Below, piece by piece: positions 60,779-64,000 of a stretch of DNA of 64,000 bases. Source of the DNA: Sutcliffiella horikoshii (GTDB lineage: Bacteria; Bacillota; Bacilli; Bacillales; Bacillaceae_I); NCBI RefSeq assembly GCF_008180725.1, contig NZ_VTEV01000002.1:342426-406425 (forward strand), in the 5' to 3' direction. Under the pieces are notes generated by a model. That model had not been told where the DNA came from. It made no database searches and was given only the letters and a program-made list of their open reading frames with translations. The position numbers were made by a program, and so were the translations under genes. Positions within the stretch are counted from its first letter, which is position 1; each line of letters starts with the position of its first letter.

Positions 60779-60887
60779 AAACAAACGTATGATTAATTTT
60801 GTTTTTGATATTGAAAAGTGGGGGATGGGAAGGTGTCGAGTGATATCGACTATTTTTGCATAGTTTAGTGGGATAGTTTTAGAGGGT
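60779..60887 (+). repeat. Dispersed intergenic repeat, copy B
   Basis: AAACAAACGTATGATTAATT, then GTCGAGTGATATCGACTATT and GGGATAGTTT, in the same order as 58341-58450. It lies upstream of the array leader here, but downstream of the array in copy A. Confidence 0.7.
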
Positions 60888-60941
60888 AAGTATCTATTTT
60901 CTACAAAAAACACAAATGAATTTCTTGTTAGATTTAAGTAA

Positions 60942-61062
60942 GGATCTTCACACCATAGTTCTTTGTTAGAAATAGTGAACAAATCTTTGTTACAGTGGGT
61001 TTTTGATAGAAAAACACGTAAATTTAATAGAAAATAGCTGAGTTTTTGTAGGTGAATTTTGG
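60942..61062 (+). repeat. Leader region of array 3
   Basis: AAGGATCTTCACACCATA and GTTAGAAATAGTGAA match the start of the array 2 leader; TTTTTGATAGAAAAACACG and AATAGAAAATAGC match the array 1 leader. Confidence 0.6.
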
Positions 61063-61252
61063 TTCGGACATTTATCGTCTCACTTCGGACAAATGAAGTG
61101 GAAAAAGACTAGGGGTTCGGTCAATTCGCAGCGATATTCGGTCAACTTTCAACCACCTTTGGACACTTCATAATTTCTTTCGGTCAATTGCCAAAACTTC
61201 GGCCAACTTTCATAAAACTTCGGTCAACTTTGCAAAAACTTCGGACATTTAA
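61063..61252 (+). repeat. 21-bp-phased TTCGGTCAA array, copy 3
   Basis: Nine motifs start at 61063, 61084, 61116, 61137, 61158, 61179, 61198, 61219 and 61240. Steps are 21 bp except 32 bp after the second motif and one of 19 bp. It sits between the start of the rhodopsin gene and the end of the TetR gene. Confidence 0.85.
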
Positions 61253-61263
61253 CTAAACAAGGG

Positions 61264-61311
61264 CTGAGGGGACGGGCTCGCCGCCCCTCAATGGGTCGCG
61301 TTGCCTGTCCC
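61264..61311. repeat. Hairpin after array 3
   Basis: GAGGGGACGGGC at the left and GTTGCCTGTCCCT at the right form imperfect arms with an inner GGGCTCGCCGCCC hairpin. It directly abuts the TetR stop codon and may end that transcript. Confidence 0.6.
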
Positions 61312-62150
61312 TAAAACCCAAACCACCGATCCAACACCAACGCCACCCATTTGCCGTCAGCGTGAACCCGCACGTTCTCAATCAATCCTCTCCGAACGGC
61401 AAGCGGCAGGGAAGGTTCCATAATATCTTCGCGCAACATCTGTAACGATTCTTTAACCACCGGATCTTCTACTTCCGCAGCCTTACCATCAACCAAAGCA
61501 AGCACGTCTTCCCTTGAACCAGAATCCCCAATTTTCTCTGCATTTTTCAAATAAAAATCCAGTTCCTCCGTTATAAATGGAATGTTAGAATGCTTCGCAA
61601 GGCTGTCCGTTTTCTCGACGAGTGACTGACACAGCAAATCCATGTCCAAATCCACCTCGTAGAAAAGAAACAGCTCCGAATAGATTCGCAGAAACCCCTT
61701 GATACAATAAACAAGATCAAACTTGGTTGCCTGAACCTTATCTCCATAAATACTCTCCACCATTACCAAGATGTTCTTGGAAGTCTGAATATCATAAGAA
61801 CGGGATTTGATCAGTAATTCCTGATTCAAAGAATGGGGCATTTCTTTTATAAGCACTTTTGCAAAATCGGCGTGTTTTGCAAAGAAGTGAAACATCAATT
61901 GGTAGAATTTATAAAGTAATTGGGGATCATTTTTACTAGAATTGACTAACTGGTCAGTTTCTGTTGTGACCTCCATGAAAAAGTGGTCAAGCATCTCAGT
62001 GATCAACTCGTCTTTTGATTTGAAAGACAGGTAGAAAGACCCCTTTGATATGCCGCATTGTTCTGTTATTTGTTGGATGGAAGTTGCTTCAAAACCTTGC
62101 TTCGCGAACAGCTCTGTCGCTTTTTCCATAATTAGTTGTTTTTTAGACAT
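61311..62150 (-). CDS. TetR-family repressor of the RND pump
   Basis: A 279-residue TetR regulator. The N-terminal DNA-binding domain spans about 5-55 (FAKQGFEATSIQQITEQCGI, SKGSFYLSFKSKDELI). The long C-terminal ligand domain exceeds the usual ~200 residues by about 80. ATG 62150 follows AGGAG. It is divergent from the RND pump gene with an operator-like repeat between them, like YerO and SwrC/YerP of B. subtilis. The ligand is probably a pump substrate. Confidence 0.88.
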   Translation of the reverse strand: MSKKQLIMEKATELFAKQGFEATSIQQITEQCGISKGSFYLSFKSKDELITEMLDHFFMEVTTETDQLVNSSKNDPQLLYKFYQLMFHFFAKHADFAKVLIKEMPHSLNQELLIKSRSYDIQTSKNILVMVESIYGDKVQATKFDLVYCIKGFLRIYSELFLFYEVDLDMDLLCQSLVEKTDSLAKHSNIPFITEELDFYLKNAEKIGDSGSREDVLALVDGKAAEVEDPVVKESLQMLREDIMEPSLPLAVRRGLIENVRVHADGKWVALVLDRWFGF

Positions 62151-62173
62151 GTATTTTCTCCTATACTAATTCG

Positions 62174-62202
62174 TTGACATATGACCGGATAGTCATTAGT
62201 AT
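62174..62202 (+). promoter_or_regulatory. RND pump promoter with embedded TetR operator
   Basis: TTGACA 62174-62179, a 17-bp spacer, TAGTAT 62197-62202. The spacer contains TGACCGGATAGTCA (62182-62195) with TGAC/GTCA arms, placed so that a bound repressor would block polymerase. Confidence 0.65.
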
Positions 62203-62245
62203 ATGAAATGGAGTATATAAAGTCAATAAAAGGGTAGGTGCAACC

Positions 62246-64000
62246 GTGAGAGGGTTAGTCAATTTTGTAATTAGAAATAAGCTGGCAGTATGGTTACTGA
62301 CTATTATCATTACCGTAGCAGGAATCTATTCCGGTACAAAAATGAAAACGGAAACGATTCCAGATATCTCGATCCCATTTTTAGTGGTGATGGATGTTTA
62401 TCCTGGAGCAACACCGGAAACCGTAATGGAGGATGTCTCGATCCCGCTTGAGCAGGTGGCGGAAGGGCTAGACAATGTAAAAGCTGTTTATTCCAATTCG
62501 TATTCCAACATTGCAAACTTACAGATTGAATATGAATATGGAACAGATATGGATGAGGCGAAGCGCGAGTTAGCTTCCGCACTCGACGATGTGGAACTGC
62601 CTGAGGGTGCGCAAGAACCGATGGTCACGGCCATCAGCATGAACATGATGCCTGTTGTTGCCTTAAGTGCAAGCAGTGAAACTGAGGATATCGTGGAACT
62701 TTCCGCAACTGTGGAAGAATCCTTGCTTCCGAAAATTCAAAAGCTTGAAGGTGTTGCATCTGCAACTATTGCCGGACAGCATATAGAAGAAGTCGAGCTT
62801 CGCTATAACACAGACCGTATGACGGAACTTGGGTTAACCGAAGACAATGTCAAACAGATGATTCAAGCAAGCAACTTGGATGTTTCCTTAGGACTTTACG
62901 AGTTTGAAGAGGGAGAAGAAGCCGTTTCGGTTGACGGGAAATTCATGACCGCAGCGGAACTGGAGGAAATGCTGATTCCAGTCACTCCGTCCGAAACAGT
63001 TCAAGTTCCTTTTGTAAAATTAAGTGATATTGCTGAAATCGAAGTAATTGGTAAAGTGGAATCTGTCTCCAGAACGAATGGAGCAGACGCTATTGCGATT
63101 CAAGTGTTGAAACATCCACAAGCAAACACGGTGGATGTGGTGAATGCAGTTAAAGAATTAATGGAAGAAGAAGAAAAACGTATCGATGGTTTAGTAGTGG
63201 ATGTCACGCTTGACCAAGGAGAACCAATCGAGAAATCCGTGTCAACAATGGTGGAAAAAGCCTTGTTTGGTGGAGCGATTGCGATTTTAATCATCCTTTT
63301 ATTCTTAAGGGATATTAAATCGACCCTTATCTCGATCGTGTCCATTCCGGTGTCCATTTTCATGGCATTTTTACTTTTAAACTGGATGGAAATTACGTTG
63401 AATATCATGACACTAGGAGCGGTAACCGTTGCAATCGGTCGTGTTATCGATGACTCCATCGTTGTTGTGGAAAATATATATCGAAGATTGCACCTGAAGG
63501 AAGAAAAATTAACGGGCCGCGAGCTAGTTCGGGAAGCAACGCTTGAAATGTTCAAGCCTATTCTTTCCTCGACGCTTGTAACGGTTGCTGTATTTGCTCC
63601 GTTAATTTTTGTTGGTGGAATGGTAGGAGAGCTATTCATGCCGTTTGCACTAACAATGACCTTTGCGCTTGGTGCATCACTAATTGTGGCGGTAACCATC
63701 GTTCCGGCGATGTCGCACTTCCTTTTCAAGAAAAAGCTCTATAGCGAAAAGACAGAAAGCGGCCATAAGGAAGTTGGAAAACTTGCAAACTGGTACAAAG
63801 GTGTCTTGAACTGGTCGTTGAACCATAAAATCATAACGTCTATTTTAGCGATTGTACTATTGGTCGGAAGTCTTGGCTTGACTCCTCTGATCGGATTCAG
63901 CTTTTTAGGAAGCGAAGAAGAAAAAGTCATGTACTTGACGTATACACCAGAAGCAGGGGAGTTAAAAGAAGAGACTCTTGAGAACGTAGAAGAAGTCGAA
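62246..64000 (+). CDS. swrC: RND efflux pump, SwrC/AcrB family (partial, runs off window)
   Basis: 585 codons are open to the right edge. Start is GTG 62246 (RGLVNFVIRNKLAVWLLT), with a modest AGGGTAGG site. Features: first transmembrane helix at the N-terminus, periplasmic-type porter domain (PGATPETVMEDVSIPLEQ), then a helix block with FGGAIAILIILLFLRDIKS and the AIGRVIDDSIVVVENIYRR motif of RND helix 4. SwrC in B. subtilis exports surfactin and other amphiphiles and helps swarming. The C-terminal half is outside the window. Confidence 0.88.
   Translation, partial: MRGLVNFVIRNKLAVWLLTIIITVAGIYSGTKMKTETIPDISIPFLVVMDVYPGATPETVMEDVSIPLEQVAEGLDNVKAVYSNSYSNIANLQIEYEYGTDMDEAKRELASALDDVELPEGAQEPMVTAISMNMMPVVALSASSETEDIVELSATVEESLLPKIQKLEGVASATIAGQHIEEVELRYNTDRMTELGLTEDNVKQMIQASNLDVSLGLYEFEEGEEAVSVDGKFMTAAELEEMLIPVTPSETVQVPFVKLSDIAEIEVIGKVESVSRTNGADAIAIQVLKHPQANTVDVVNAVKELMEEEEKRIDGLVVDVTLDQGEPIEKSVSTMVEKALFGGAIAILIILLFLRDIKSTLISIVSIPVSIFMAFLLLNWMEITLNIMTLGAVTVAIGRVIDDSIVVVENIYRRLHLKEEKLTGRELVREATLEMFKPILSSTLVTVAVFAPLIFVGGMVGELFMPFALTMTFALGASLIVAVTIVPAMSHFLFKKKLYSEKTESGHKEVGKLANWYKGVLNWSLNHKIITSILAIVLLVGSLGLTPLIGFSFLGSEEEKVMYLTYTPEAGELKEETLENVEEVE

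Noticed and set aside
63100-63729. Minus-strand ORF of about 209 codons in the RND gene
   Set aside because: Antisense shadow; the plus strand carries clear RND helix and porter motifs.

Overview
The window reads as low-G+C Firmicutes DNA, most likely a Bacillaceae chromosome. Supporting signs are strong AGGAGG-type ribosome sites with frequent TTG/GTG starts, a YifB/ComM gene, a TerC gene behind a yybP-ykoY riboswitch, a sortase-anchored YhcR/YfkN-like nuclease/nucleotidase, an LXG toxin, a YesK-like protein and a SwrC-type RND pump. No tRNA or rRNA gene was recognised.

Positions 1 to about 30.4 kb are the right-hand part of a siphovirus prophage; its left end lies before the window. In order it holds late-early genes (VRR-NUC nuclease tail, SNF2-like helicase, DUF1492-type regulator, HNH nuclease, a possible cos region, ParB/DNA methylase), an HK97-type packaging and head module (terS, terL, portal, ClpP-like protease, capsid, head fibre), connectors, a tail module with a textbook -1 frameshift site, and holin plus amidase. 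Then come three serine-recombinase ORFs. The third is a fusion of two complete recombinases with a good in-frame internal ribosome site, so there are four recombinase modules in tandem. Two unrecognised cargo genes follow. The prophage ends against the 3' part of yifB/comM, so it appears to have interrupted that gene.

From 31 to 44.4 kb is an accessory region: a REP-associated (RAYT/Y1) transposase with many REP/BIME-like palindromes, a DUF697-type GTPase, a two-gene DUF262 operon that looks like a type IV restriction system, broken gene pieces, DUF4230 and EcsC proteins, and an LXG toxin with an Imm22-like immunity gene and a broken SUKH immunity gene.

From 44.4 to 50.1 kb is a beta-keto-acid catabolic cluster (AtoE-type transporter, BKACE enzyme, TauE/SafE exporter) divergent from its LysR regulator, followed by small membrane proteins. 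From 50.1 to 64 kb lie a 2175-residue secreted nuclease/double 5'-nucleotidase behind a well-formed Pho box, a riboswitch-controlled TerC gene, a xenorhodopsin-type microbial rhodopsin, and a TetR regulator divergent from a SwrC-like RND pump that runs off the window.

The strongest unexplained signals are: (1) three copies of a non-coding element made of 9-10 TTCGG(T/A)CA motifs at 21-bp spacing with one conserved 31-32-bp step, each followed by a GGGACAGG-type hairpin; (2) the four-module serine-recombinase cluster with its fusion; (3) the DUF262 pair; (4) the two-gene cargo at the prophage end; (5) the RAYT/BIME family; and (6) the xenorhodopsin.
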